Below, one piece after another: positions 10,605-21,649 of a stretch of 64,000 nt of DNA (its first letter is position 1; each line of letters opens with the position of its first letter). The translations under genes were made by a program, and so were the position numbers. The stretch covers positions 54,435,433 to 54,499,432 of the forward strand of contig NC_073694.1 of NCBI RefSeq assembly GCF_029784165.1, written 5' to 3'. The notes beneath the pieces were generated by a model, which did not search any database, was not told where the DNA came from, and worked only from the letters and a program-made list of their open reading frames with translations. The stretch comes from Wyeomyia smithii (Eukaryota; Arthropoda; Insecta; Diptera; Culicidae).

Positions 10605-12625
10605 ATGAGTGCAAATGAATCAATTGTTAAGGACATTTCGTCTCTACCGGAAAACGAACTGATTGAACAGTACAAATATCTGGCCGAAAACTATCGGTCA
10701 TTGAAGCGAACTCATGAGGAAGAACTCCAGGCTAGCCATGAATTGCGTCGAAATTACCAGACCGCTACGGAATCGGCTGCATATATGACGGCTGAATTAG
10801 AATCGATTGATTCCGTGCATAAGGCGGAGCTGGGTATATTTTTTATCTTCTGATTTTACGCAATATACAAAGCAATCTTTTATTTTACAGACAAACTCAA
10901 GGAAAAATATGTGCAAACGTTGACAGTACTGAAAGATTCAAACACGGACCTTAAGCAGCAAAATTCCTCGCTCGAAGCCACTATTGACGAAGTGCAGAAG
11001 CAACGAGATTTGTTAAAAGAACGTATTGAAGAGCTGGAAAATGCTGGGGCTGGCAGAGAATCCGTTATAGGCAACGAAACACTAACGTCGGAAAAAGAAA
11101 CATACATGGAACGGGAAATGGAAGAACTAAAAACTTTGATTTCAGACCAGCAGGAAAAAATTGACACCTTAATGTTGCAGTTGGTAAATGCTGAAAGTCG
11201 GTTTGCGAGTCTGAATGAAAAGCTAGAATGTGTGGAAGATAACTTAGCCTGCAAACGGCAAGAACTTGATGAGGCTCGAATCGTGTTGGAATCCACGCAG
11301 CAGGAGAATATGCGCTTGAATTCAGAGCTAGCTGCTTTGCAAAGCACACCCGACGACCCTAACAAAAAGGGCAATTCTTTGTTCGCCGAAGTCCATGACC
11401 AGCGCCAGAAGCTAATCGAGAAGCTAGAATCCCAGCGAAAGCACTATCAAGAAATGAAGAAGCAACTCTCGGAAAGTCAAATCCAGATCCGTCGGCTGAC
11501 GCGGGAGAATCGGGAGCTCTGCGAGGAGATACAGGATTGCAGTGAACTGTTTCTCCGTTCCGATCGAACCTTCCGCGATGAGTCTAGCAAGCAGATCAAC
11601 GTGCTACGCGAAGAAAACCAGCGGCTGCGTGATCAGTTGGCTTCTGCCGAGCGAAGACTAATGGATAGAACCACTGATTCGCATTGGGTTGATTCGTTTG
11701 TGTCGTTCTACAAGTAAGAAACGTCTATAATCTATAATCTAAGCACGAATAGATCTCTAACGAAATAATTTAACTTTTTAGAAACGAACACTCGACGCTA
11801 AAGGCGGAACTGTTTCAGCTGCAGATGGCTAAACGAATGGTAGATGAAATTTGCTGGGACGCTCAGTGTGACCTGGCGAAGTGGCGTTTTGAGGCCCTCA
11901 AGTCTCGATACGTCATGATAAATCGGGAATCGCTGCTTGAAGAACACGGCATAAGCTTTCCTTCGTTTAGTGCATTGGAAGCAAGCATTCACATCGATGA
12001 GCAAGTAATAGCGAATGCTAAACCTCATGTCGCATTTACTTTCGGAAACGGATCAAATCAAAGGACGAACTGTCGGTACCTAGAAGAACTGGATTTATTA
12101 TCTGATCTCGAGCCAAAACTTCCATCGGTAGAAAGCTCAAAAAATCAGCCACCAATTGCTAAAGAGTTTAAACCTCTGATTAAAGAAGAGCCCGTGACTC
12201 CCCTAGCGACTCCACTGGTAACTCCCGTTCAATCTCCAAAGTCGATTAAGGAGGAGGCTCCCGCATCGGTAGACGCCAAACAAGACACAACAGAACAAAA
12301 TACTAGTGTTCTGGTATACCGGGATATTGTTTTCACACCGAAGGACACCCCCATTTCAGATAGTATGAAGAAGAAACAAGTAACAAAAATAGTAGAAAAA
12401 GTTGCCGTTAAATGTCAGGATATCAAACTAAGTAAAGATGTGCAACCGATCGGCGAAAAGGAAAACTTCCCACCTGCGAAAGATAGTGAGGAAAAAACCC
12501 AGCAGCAACCACCGCAAGCCAAAGGTTTCGGTTGGGTATCGGAGAAGCGTACGAAGCACAACGTTATCGTAAGAAGTTTTAAATTTCCTGACAGGATCAC
12601 TGCCAAGTCGACTGAGAAAAACTAA
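10605..12625 (+). CDS. Spindly: Spindly homologue, kinetochore dynein adaptor
   Basis: Three exons (10605-10833, 10891-11713, 11782-12625) join with GT-AG introns of 57 and 68 bases into a continuous 631-residue frame. Residues about 15-300 are predicted coiled coil. A CC1-box-like segment (AAYMTAELE, residues 58-66) lies at the N terminus. The Spindly motif is GNSLFAEVHDQR, with LFAEV at residues 240-244; in known Spindly proteins this motif contacts the dynactin pointed end. The C-terminal third is low complexity and rich in proline, glutamate and lysine, ending in a conserved-looking GFGWVSEKR segment. Length fits the family (human about 600, Drosophila about 780). Known role: recruits dynein-dynactin to kinetochores and helps silence the spindle checkpoint. 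An in-frame upstream ATG at 10578 exists; 10605 has the better context. AATAAA lies at 12881. The CC1 box lacks the usual glycine. Confidence 0.82.
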
Positions 12626-13189
12626 AACTAGAAGCAGCTTTATTCATGAAAATTGGTTTGGGTTTGTTCAACGTCATATATCCGAAATTCAGGAGGTGTT
12701 GATGTTGAAGGTTAAATCCTAAGCTGTATGAAGGTATATATTTAGTCGACTTTTCATTGTAGTTTAGTGAAATCTAGAATTAACATAATATTTTTTGTCT
12801 ATGAGTTTTTCACCTGCATGGTTAATTTGGATAAATCCGCTCTAGCCAAGCTTTGACAGTACTAGGAGTGCAAAAGATTGAATAAATTTATTTTTTATTG
12901 GAACTTTACCTAATTATTTTAACCTAACTAATATAATTTGACAACTATTATTTGAGTAGTAATATGCATCTTCAGGATGTATAAGGGTATGTTCCTTAGT
13001 GAACAAACGCAGGTTCGATAATATAATGTTTGGACAAATTGTAGAGATAAAGTATCTCTACAAGTGATTCAAATATGACTTGTTCGAATTCTGCCTCCTT
13101 GACAAAATACAGCCTAATGAGCATTCAAAGAGTAGAAGAGCGAAACCAAACATGTCTATAAGAAAAGTCTTCGATTGGATTGTTGCAAC

Positions 13190-13423
13190 TAACGAGATAT
13201 TACGTTGCTTAACTCCGCATATAAAGTGCTCTCCCGGATCATGTTCTTCAGATTGAATCCGTTACGGGATTCCTTTGTTGGCGAATACCAGGCTGGTTTT
13301 CGACAGGGGCGTTTCTCGACTGATCAAATCTTTACCCTGCGACAGATCCTCGTTAAGTTCCGGTAGTATAACCTGCAGACGCACCATCTGTTTGTGGATT
13401 TCAAGGCGGCATACGACTCAGTG
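13190..13423 (+). pseudogene. RTE-type LINE reverse transcriptase, left fragment
   Basis: The translation reads through typical RTE/JAM-like reverse transcriptase motifs: SFVGEYQAGFRQGRFSTDQ, TLRQIL, then FVDFKAAYDSV holding the first catalytic aspartate. One in-frame stop follows KFR. The 5' part, including the endonuclease, is missing. The frame is cut right after AAYDSV by the jockey-type LINE at 13424-17961, and the rest of the reverse transcriptase resumes at 17983. Confidence 0.8.
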
Positions 13424-13619
13424 CGTCTTGAACTGTCCTACAGATCAGACGTTTTTTCGGTTGCTTGTGGACTGGTCTTTGACTGCCTATAGCTTCAAAG
13501 TTTGTGTTTTGTCAGTGTGTCTTTTAAAGACTACCTGAAAGTTATTTCCCATCAGTCTTTCTCAAGACTACCTACTTTTGAATTTAACATTTGTTTTAAC
13601 TTTTTTCGTATCACCTGAA

Positions 13620-14942
13620 ATGGCTGGACGGAAAAAGAAACCTCGCATCGCTGCGGGGAGGAAAAGAGAGGCATCTCTTTCTGACACATCGAGTGTCTGT
13701 AGTGACAATCCTTTTGATATTTTGCCTGAGCAAGAAGCTGGTGAAATGGAAGTTACCAATAATGAAACTATACAAAATATAAAATCTTTAAAAAAGGAGA
13801 AAGTTCCACCTATTGTGGTAACTATTTCTTCTGAATTTAATATATTCAAAAAGGAACTTTCAACGTTTGTTTCTGACGTTAAAGTTACCTATCAAATTGG
13901 CCGTAGAGGTGAATGCCGCTTATTAGCCGACTCAGTAAAGGGTCGTGATCGTCTTGTTCAGTATTTAACTGACAAGATGTACAAATTTTTTACATATGAC
14001 ACCAAGAACGCCAAGCCGTTCAAGGTTGTCTTGAAAGGTCTCACCAACGATCAAACCGTTGATGAGATCAAACTTACTTTAACAGAATTACTTGGCATAG
14101 CCCCTACCCAAGTAATTCTAATGAAACAAAAATCACGAGGCGAAAACAGTCAGAGAACTGGAATTTCCCTTGTTAATTATTTAATTCATTTTAACCGCAA
14201 TGAGGTTAACAACTTAAAATTTTTTGAAAAAGCACATGCTTTGTATAATGTGCGTGTAAAGTGGGAAACTTATAGGAAGTATGGCGGAGGTGAAAAGCAT
14301 ATCACCCAATGCCGTACTTGCCAACGTTATGGCCATGGTTCCAAATTCTGTAACATGGACCAAAAATGTCTTAATTTTGGAGACTCTTCTCACAAAAAGG
14401 ACACATGTCCTGTGAAAGAGAGTAAAAATTTTCGCTGTGCGAATTGTAACGGCAACCATATGTCAAATTTTTATCAATGCCCAGTCCGTTTAGCAATTGT
14501 TAAGGCAAGGCAAGGTAAACAAAATTCAATTTCTCAATTAAAACCAACTTCAAAACAAAATTCTCCAAGCGTACCAGTGACGCATAGTTTACCTACTCCT
14601 TTGCATACCCGTTTAACTTATGCACAGGTTACAGGTAGTTCGAACATTATACCGCCTAGTGTTGGTAGTTCGAAAATGACCGTTAATATGGGTAAGCAAA
14701 ACACGCTAGAAAATAATTGTACACCTATTACTCCAGCTAATATTGCTGCCGAAAATATTTTTTCTAATGTCAACTGCCTGGGGCCTATTACGGCAGGTAA
14801 ACTTTCTTTTTTGCAACAGGCAATGTTCGATCTTATGAACGCCATGTTGCAGGCAAAATCAATGTTTGAAGCCATTCAAATAGGCACAAATTTTACTATT
14901 AAAATTGTTTCTAATTTAAAATTTAGCAATGATTTCAAATAA
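13620..14942 (+). CDS. LINE ORF1, gag-like nucleic-acid-binding protein
   Basis: A 440-residue protein starts at ATG 13620 (MAGRKKKPRI) in good context; the frame is open further upstream but without an ATG. The basic N terminus is followed by an RRM-like middle region and then zinc knuckles around residues 235-295: CRTCQRYGHGSKFC, CLNFGDSSHKKDTC and CANCNGNHMSNFYQC. In the second knuckle the second cysteine is replaced by phenylalanine (codon 14376-14378), so that knuckle is probably broken. Role by family: RNA chaperone and packaging protein of the retrotransposon RNP. The tail of about 140 residues is Ser/Thr/Asn-rich. It overlaps ORF2 by 14 bases, suggesting reinitiation or frameshift translation. 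Confidence 0.9.
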   Translation: MAGRKKKPRIAAGRKREASLSDTSSVCSDNPFDILPEQEAGEMEVTNNETIQNIKSLKKEKVPPIVVTISSEFNIFKKELSTFVSDVKVTYQIGRRGECRLLADSVKGRDRLVQYLTDKMYKFFTYDTKNAKPFKVVLKGLTNDQTVDEIKLTLTELLGIAPTQVILMKQKSRGENSQRTGISLVNYLIHFNRNEVNNLKFFEKAHALYNVRVKWETYRKYGGGEKHITQCRTCQRYGHGSKFCNMDQKCLNFGDSSHKKDTCPVKESKNFRCANCNGNHMSNFYQCPVRLAIVKARQGKQNSISQLKPTSKQNSPSVPVTHSLPTPLHTRLTYAQVTGSSNIIPPSVGSSKMTVNMGKQNTLENNCTPITPANIAAENIFSNVNCLGPITAGKLSFLQQAMFDLMNAMLQAKSMFEAIQIGTNFTIKIVSNLKFSNDFK

Positions 14943-17730
14943 AACAATTAAAATATTGAATTGGAATGCTCGCTCATTGAAGGCCAATGAGAATGAGCTT
15001 TTTAATTTTTTAACAGTAAATAATGTGCATATTGCAATTATTACTGAAACATTTTTGAAACCTAACATAAAATTAAAATATGATCCCAATTACGTGGTTT
15101 ATAGATATGATAGGATTCAGGGTTCCGGCGGTGGAGTTGCAATTGTTATTCATCGCCGAATCAAACATCGTGCTCTTCCCCATCTTGAGACGAAAGTTAT
15201 TGAAACTTTGGGAATTGAAGTTCAAACTGAACTTGGGATTTTATTTATTGCCGCAGCATATTTACCATTTCAATGCACACGCGAGCTCAAAAATTATTTT
15301 AAAGGTGATTTACAAAAACTCACCAGAAATCGTTCGAAATTTTTCATAATCGGCGATTTTAACGCTAAACATCGTTCATGGAATAATTCTCAAAGTAATT
15401 CCAATGGCAAAATTTTATTCAATGATTGTTCTTCAGGATACTATTCTATTTTGTCTCCGAATAGTCCTACATGCTTTCCTTCTGTAAGAAACCCTTCAAC
15501 AATTGATTTGGTGCTGACAGATCAAAGTCATGTATGTAGTGATTTGATCACACATGCTGACTTTGATTCTGACCATCTTCCAATAACTTTTTCTTTATCA
15601 CATGAAACAGTTTTAAACCCTATGAGCTCTGTTTTTAATTATAACAAAGCTAATTGGGAAAGATACAAAAATTATATTGAGAGAAATTTCAATAATGAGC
15701 TTGATTTGCAAAACGGAGTGAATATTGATTCCGCTTTGGAAGCATTAAAATGTGCAATTGTTGATGCCAGGAATTATTCTGTTCCAAAGGCTCAAGTGAA
15801 ATTTGATTCACCAATAATTGACGAGAATCTTCAACTTCTAATTCGTTTGAAAAATGTCCGCAGACGTCAATATCAACGTTCTCGTGACCCTGTTTTTGAA
15901 ACTATTTATAAAGATTTACAGAAAGAGATTAAACATAGATTTTCTCTTCTGAGAAATCAAAATTTTGAGACTAAAGTTGAAAAATTGAAACCATATTCAA
16001 AACCGTTTTGGAAGCTGTCAAAGATTCTTAAGAAACCTTCAAAGCCTATTCCAGTTTTAAAAGATGGTGAACGTTTTCTTGTATCCAATGAACAAAAGGC
16101 TCAAAGACTTGCTCAGCAGTTTGAGAGTGTTCATAACTCAAATTTGAATTTTGTGAGTCCAATTGAAAATGAAGTCACACGTCAATTTGATTTAATTTCT
16201 TCCCAGAATTTTTTACCTGCAGAAATAATTGAAACTAACTTGAATGAGATTAAATCAATTATTAAAAATTTCAAAAATATGAAAGCACCTGGTGACGATG
16301 GAATCTTTAATATACTAATCAAACATCTCCCTGAGAGCACAATGGATTTTTTAGTAAAAATTTTCAATTGCTGCTTCAAAATTGCATATTTTCCCAAATT
16401 ATGGAAAAATGCAAAAATTACTCCCATTTTAAAACCGGATAAGAACCCAGCTGAAGTTTCAAGTTATCGACCAATCAGTTTGCTTTCTTCAATAAGTAAA
16501 CTGTTTGAGAGAGTTATTCTTAACAGAATGATGTCACACATCAACGAAAATTCAATTTTTGCAAATGAACAGTTTGGATTTCGCCATGGGCATTCCACAA
16601 CTCATCAATTGCTCAGAGTTACTAATATGATACGAGCTAACAAATCTGAAGCTTATTCCACTGGAGCTGCTCTTTTAGACATAGAAAAAGCATTTGACAG
16701 TGTTTGGCATAAAGGTTTGATTGCGAAATTGCAAACTTTTAATTTTCCAATTTTCCTAATCAAAATTTTAAAAAATTATCTTACTGATCGAACTCTGCAG
16801 GTTGTCTATCAGAATTCAAAATCTGATAGATTTCCTGTCAGAGTTTGGCATAAAGGTTTGATTGCGAAATGGCAAACTTTTAATTTTCCAATTTTCCTAA
16901 TCAAAATTTTAAAAAATTATCTTACTGATCGAACTCTGCAGGTTGTCTATCAGAATTCAAAATCTGATAGATTTCCTGTCAGAGCAGGTGTGCCTCAAGG
17001 TTCAGTCTTGGGTCCAGTCCTGTACAACATATTCACTTCAGATCTTCCTGATTTGCCTCCAGGATGCACAAAGTCATTGTTCTGCGATGACACAAGCATT
17101 TCCGTAAAAGGAAAAAGTCTTCGTGTCATATGCAGTCGATTGCAGAAAAGTTTAGATATTTTTTCTTCCTACTTGCAAAAGTGGAAAATCTCTCCCAATG
17201 CTTCTAAAACTCAAATGATAATTTTTCCGCATAAGCCTAGGGCTTCTTTCCTCAAGCCAAACAATAATCACGTTGTCAAGATGAATGGGGTTATTTTAAG
17301 TTGGTCCGACAAGGTTAAGTACTTGGGACTAATTTATGATAAAAAACTTATTTTCAAAGAGCACATTGAGAGTATACAAGCCAAGTGCATCAAATATACG
17401 AGATGTTTATATCCTCTCATTAACAGGAATTCTAAACTTTGTTTAAAGAACAAACTTTTGATTTACAAACAAATTTTTAGACCAGCAATGCTTTATGCTG
17501 TACCGATCTGGTCAAGTTGCTGTTCAACAAGGAAGAAAACGCTCCAAAGGATTCAGAATAAAATTCTGAAAATGATTTTGAAGCGTCCTCCTTGGTTTGG
17601 TACACTCGAATTACATAGACTTACTGGTGTTGAACCATTAGAAGCTATGTCAAATAAAATTATTAACAATTTTCGACAAAAATCGTTGCAATCCTCAATT
17701 GCTACGATAAGCTCTCTTTATAGCCAATAA
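14929..17730 (+). CDS. LINE ORF2, endonuclease and reverse transcriptase
   Basis: A 933-residue frame. The N-terminal APE-type endonuclease shows ILNWNARSL, IITETF, IIGDFNAKH and SDHLPI. The reverse transcriptase shows KAPGDDGI, SYRPISLLSSISKLFERVI, FGFRHGHSTTHQLLR, LLDIEKAFDSVW (first Asp), AGVPQGSVLGPVLYN and LFCDDTSI (catalytic DD; the usual FADD/YADD alanine is cysteine). Odd: codons for 47 residues (16703-16843) are repeated in frame and almost identically at 16844-16984, between the first catalytic motif and AGVPQGS. Without the repeat the length would be 886, close to the family norm. All catalytic residues remain, but the insertion lies in the palm/fingers region and probably disables the enzyme. 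Confidence 0.92.
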   Translation: MISNKTIKILNWNARSLKANENELFNFLTVNNVHIAIITETFLKPNIKLKYDPNYVVYRYDRIQGSGGGVAIVIHRRIKHRALPHLETKVIETLGIEVQTELGILFIAAAYLPFQCTRELKNYFKGDLQKLTRNRSKFFIIGDFNAKHRSWNNSQSNSNGKILFNDCSSGYYSILSPNSPTCFPSVRNPSTIDLVLTDQSHVCSDLITHADFDSDHLPITFSLSHETVLNPMSSVFNYNKANWERYKNYIERNFNNELDLQNGVNIDSALEALKCAIVDARNYSVPKAQVKFDSPIIDENLQLLIRLKNVRRRQYQRSRDPVFETIYKDLQKEIKHRFSLLRNQNFETKVEKLKPYSKPFWKLSKILKKPSKPIPVLKDGERFLVSNEQKAQRLAQQFESVHNSNLNFVSPIENEVTRQFDLISSQNFLPAEIIETNLNEIKSIIKNFKNMKAPGDDGIFNILIKHLPESTMDFLVKIFNCCFKIAYFPKLWKNAKITPILKPDKNPAEVSSYRPISLLSSISKLFERVILNRMMSHINENSIFANEQFGFRHGHSTTHQLLRVTNMIRANKSEAYSTGAALLDIEKAFDSVWHKGLIAKLQTFNFPIFLIKILKNYLTDRTLQVVYQNSKSDRFPVRVWHKGLIAKWQTFNFPIFLIKILKNYLTDRTLQVVYQNSKSDRFPVRAGVPQGSVLGPVLYNIFTSDLPDLPPGCTKSLFCDDTSISVKGKSLRVICSRLQKSLDIFSSYLQKWKISPNASKTQMIIFPHKPRASFLKPNNNHVVKMNGVILSWSDKVKYLGLIYDKKLIFKEHIESIQAKCIKYTRCLYPLINRNSKLCLKNKLLIYKQIFRPAMLYAVPIWSSCCSTRKKTLQRIQNKILKMILKRPPWFGTLELHRLTGVEPLEAMSNKIINNFRQKSLQSSIATISSLYSQ

Positions 17731-17982
17731 GTTAGCAATTAAGTTAGTTGTAAGTTTACTTCCCCTTTTCTGACAAGTAGGTTTAAATCCCTACGAATGA
17801 TAAGTCCTAATTGCGAAAGCAAACAAATCCTAACAATTAAAATTACAAATTTCTAACAGTGTTGAGAAGTCACCATTTGTGATTGGACACACATACTCAT
17901 TATTTACTAATATTTATCATAAAAACTTAAGCTACTAACAAACCCCCCCTTAAAAAAAAAAAAGGCGGCATACGACTCAGTG

Positions 17983-19050
17983 AAAAGAAACGATTCGTGG
18001 CAGATCATGCTGGAACACGGTTTTCCGACGAAACTAATTAAGCTGAGTCGTATGACGCTAGAGACATCAGACATCAGCCACGTTCGTTACATTGAATGGA
18101 CTGAAGCAGGGGGATGCGCTCTCTAACTTACTATTTAACATCGTCCTTGAAGGTGCAGTACGAAGAGCAAACGTGCAAAGAAACGGTACGATCATCACGA
18201 AATCTTACATGCTTCTTGGTTTTGCGGACGACATCGATATCATTGGTATCGACCGTAGGGCCGTGGAGAAGGCCTTCGTACCTTTTAAGAGGAAAGCAGC
18301 GTGATTAAGACTTGTCATTAACTCTGCCAAAACGAAGTAAATGGTAGCTGGCAGGGAGCGTGGGGGTTCCGTGGTGTTGGTGCTGAGGTGGAGATAGATG
18401 GGAAACGATTTGAAGAGGTTGACGAATTCGTTTATCTTGGTACGCTTGTGACATGTGACAACAATATGAGCCGTGAAGTGAAACGACGAGTTGCAGCTGC
18501 GAATAGGGCCTTCTACGGACTACGTAACTAGCTAAGGTCCCGTAGTTTGCAAACTCGCACAAAACTAGCGCTGTATAGGACGCTGATACTCCCGGTGGCC
18601 CGTTACGGATATGGAGCATGGACGCTGAAGAAAGCTGATCGACGAGTGCTCGGAGTTTCTGAGTGTAAAGTTCTGCGATCGATACTTGGCGCTAAACTAG
18701 CGGATGGAGTGTGGCGCAGACGCATGAATCACGAGTTGCACCAGGTATACAAACATGCTGATATAGTGAAGGTAATACAGCGGGACAGGCTTCAGTGGGC
18801 TAGACATGTAGCCAGAATGCCTGACGAGAGAGTCGCCAAAACAATCTTCATTAGAGAACCAGGAAGAGGCCGTCAACTCAGTGGTAGGCCTCGCACGCGT
18901 TGGATGTGCGCAGTGGAAGAAGATGCACGATCTGCTGGTGTACGAGGAGACTGGAGAACGGCTGCCCAAGACAGAAGGTTCTGGACATCTTTAATTCGTT
19001 CGGCCCTAGACCGGTGAACGGTCCGTTAGCCAAAAAAGTAAAGTAAGTAA
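17983..19050 (+). pseudogene. RTE-type LINE reverse transcriptase, right fragment
   Basis: This continues the interrupted frame from 13423: LEHGFPTKLIKLSRM, then after a frameshift NGLKQGDALSNLLFN and the catalytic LGFADDIDII, then the C-terminal domain at 18547-19017 (ARYGYGAWTLKKADRR, LQWARHVARMPDERV, GRPRTRW). Frameshifts and stops are present at about 18060 and 18305-18540. The end is a short AAGT-type repeat tail (aaagtaaagtaagtaagg), as usual for RTE elements. Together with 13190-13423 it forms one 5'-truncated copy. Confidence 0.82.
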
Positions 19051-19138
19051 GGCGGTGTGTAAAGCGGCGTACGTATTTTGCGAACGTAATTGCATCAACC
19101 AACAAATAGATACGGTAAATTCGAGTTGAATAATCTTA

Positions 19139-19268
19139 GGGGCCATCCACATACCACGTGGACAGGTTTTTAACGATTTTGACCCCCCCCCTCCCTCACC
19201 GTGGACAACTGCCCATATTAGCCAACCCCCCCCCCCCAAAGCTGTCCACGTGGTATGTGGATGGCCCC
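19139..19268. mobile_element. 130-bp MITE with TTA duplication
   Basis: Perfect terminal inverted repeats of about 26 bases start ggggccatccacataccacg and pair with tggtatgtggatggcccc ending at 19268. TTA occurs on both sides (19136-19138 and 19269-19271). The interior has two C-runs. No coding capacity. Confidence 0.85.
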
Positions 19269-19329
19269 TTACGTATTCCAATACAGCCCCCAACTAACGA
19301 CACCTTCCTTTATCCTACACTAATACTAA

Positions 19330-19602
19330 ATACTAAAATGGTTTATTTGTCGGTTTTCGCGTCGCCTCTGATTCGTTACCATTCGTGTTTGTGGAATGCA
19401 CCAGGAAATATACATCTTCATGGAACACCTTTGAAACGCAATACGGCTCTTCAAATACCATAAAAAAATTTGTTTGATCTCCTTCAGATTCAGATGAGGT
19501 AAGGTTAGCCCGAACGAGATCGCCCACATTGATCCTGACAGTCTGTGTTGTCACTTTCCGCCGACGCACAGTGCGTTGAGAATGCATGAGAACGCGGAAC
19601 AA
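19330..19602 (-). pseudogene. Ty3/gypsy integrase C-terminal remnant
   Basis: The minus-strand frame contains INVGDLVRANLTSS followed by NFFMVFEEPYCVSKVFHED and a segment resembling the end of the integrase C-terminal domain of insect gypsy elements (VGDLV...KFF...EGPY.V.KV..E..Y.L). It ends in a stop. Its orientation and order agree with the gypsy pieces at 21650-22610, so it may be the 3' end of the same decayed copy. Confidence 0.5.
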
Positions 19603-19944
19603 AAATCAAAACAGCCATTCTAGTATTTTTTTTCAATTGGTGTGATACGAAAAATGTTTAGTACCGATGAGAGCTACTATTTGCACAATTGACGAATGTC
19701 AAAAACGTCATCGAAAAAATGTCTCATACGCCATTTTTTTTTTGTATAGAAGCATGGAATGATAATTTTCCAAGAATATTATCCATTCGAGATAAAAGGC
19801 TTGAAAAGCATATTGAAATAATTTCTAGGCAATGAAAAAGTGACCTAAACGCCATCACATTCAGCTTTTATGATTATTTCTATTCAATTCTCTTTTAATT
19901 GTGTTTATTTACGGTTTACTGTTGCAAAACATCTAGACATTGTT

Positions 19945-20175
19945 AATCCAGAAATCTTTTGTGTGTTTTGCCCATTAGCCTTGGTGCTACATTCCGATTC
20001 GAAACTCGACCTTCTGTTTATTATACACAGACTTCGCAGCCAACTGTACAGGACAATTGCGGGGCCAGCGCTACGATCCTACTAACACTAACAGTCTCTC
20101 CCGAGCCGAGACTCGAACCTACGACAACTGGCTTGTTAGGCCAGCATCGTACCTCGAGACCAGCTGTTATACATA
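19945..20175 (-). mobile_element. tRNA-derived SINE, family 1
   Basis: Read on the minus strand it begins gctggtctcgaggtacgatg, with an A-box-like start and a B-box (ggttcgagtct), then a non-tRNA body ending near the gaatgtagcaccaaggc motif. The head is tRNA-Leu-like but has no paired acceptor stem, so it is a SINE rather than a functional tRNA. Family name not assigned. No clear target duplication. Confidence 0.65.
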
Positions 20176-20179
20176 AAAA

Positions 20180-21640
20180 TGAGGGACAGAATAACAACAA
20201 ATTTCTCACTCTTGGTTCCAGAGGTATCATTTGCAAACGCGAATTTCGGTTGAAAGAGTAAACTTGAGCAACGGCAATCACTTCCCAAGTTTGAAGGACA
20301 TTTCAAATAAGAGGAAAAAGTGAAATTCAGAGAGGTACTTTGGGGTACTTTTTTGACAATCGATTTTAAATCGAGTGTCTTTTTACTTTAAGCATAAATA
20401 AGTATGACTAAGAAGCCTTTAACTTCCAAATGCGCTACGTAATGTCTCAATAGTAACATGTGAAATATAGTAGTTACATGCCTACCGTTGCCATTTTGGT
20501 TTTAACATGAAAAGATATAAAGTATATTGAAAAATTAATTTGAAAACTAAGAAAATTTTTCAAAAATAACATGTCACTTGAATAGTTGAAACCACTTCGC
20601 AGTAGATGCGTGCCATAATCGTCTGAGTGGACTTGGGAGATAAATAATATCATTACAGTATGTCTCAAACATGTATAAAACATACCAGCATATAGAATTG
20701 GTTCAATATGAAATCCACTTTTTTAAATTTTTGTCTATGGAACGTTGCACTGTGGACCGTGCCTTCCGTTTCATTATTGCCCGGACCGTTTCAAGATTAA
20801 CTGCTTCAGGTTCATTTCCCTCTTATGGAAACGTTGAGAAGTTTTCGCAAAAAATCTTCCGGTTTTTTCCAAACTGCAGTACATATGGTGGGCACAACGT
20901 ACTTTCATGGCATAGGGAACATACTTAAATGACGTGGCATTTTTTCATGATTTTCAAACCCCCTTCCCCCTCGTAGCATTTGGTCACAAAACTTTAACCC
21001 CCCCGGAAAAAAACGTAGCATTCGATTAACCCCCTCCCCTCCGGTTCTGAGAAAAACGTACAACAATACAAGTGGTAACATATATACAAAAAAAAAAAAC
21101 GCTTGAAAAAATAACACCATGTCTAATTCAATTTATTTATCACTCATATACTTGTGACAGCATTTCATATGATGTTAACTTTGCTTTGGATCAATGCCTT
21201 CTGCTTCGAAGGGTTTGTGTTTTGGTACGAGAAGGAAAGATGTTTATACAACATTGCGTGATCTATGTCTGTAGAAAACACAGAAAATGTTCCGAAATTC
21301 GCAAAAAAACTAATCCCTGCACATACCAGCTTTGAAAAGAAACGAGTATCTTGTAATTTTCACTATTAAAAGCCACAAAGAAACAACGATTTGTGTTTTT
21401 AAAACAGATTGTGTGTTTGCAATTCCAAACGATTGTTTATGTAGCAGAACTTTCAGAAGATCCCAGAATGCCACAGATAAAAGATTTCGACAGCTCTCGC
21501 TGCAAAACTTTGTTCTATGTCCTAGTGCATTTTTAGTATACATGTTTCCTGTTAAAAAAATCAGTTTTTCAAAATGAATGCTCCGAACATTAATGTCTGT
21601 TCTCTGTGCCAAAATATTTAAACTCTTCGTGAAAACAGCT
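20180..21640. other. Intergenic, C-rich MITE-like patch only
   Basis: No gene is recognised. The segment at about 20927-21050 (gacgtggcattttttcatg followed by several runs of C) resembles one end of a C-rich mosquito MITE, but I cannot find a matching terminus. Confidence 0.35.
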
Positions 21641-21649
21641 TAACACTAA

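Larger units (their letters stand above)
13424..17961 (+). mobile_element. Near-complete jockey-type LINE nested in an RTE LINE
   Basis: A 4.5-kb non-LTR retrotransposon carries a short 5' leader, two long open frames overlapping by 14 bases, a 3' untranslated region and an A-rich tail. The perfect 19-bp direct repeat GGCGGCATACGACTCAGTG flanks it at 13405-13423 and 17964-17982. It sits within the reverse transcriptase gene of an older RTE element. The open frames and perfect duplication indicate a young insertion. The order of domains (gag with CCHC knuckles, then endonuclease and reverse transcriptase without RNase H) and motif wording fit the jockey clade. Confidence 0.9.

Noticed and set aside
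20080..20172. Possible tRNA-Leu gene on the minus strand
   Set aside because: Has A- and B-box-like motifs but no paired acceptor stem, and continues into a SINE body.
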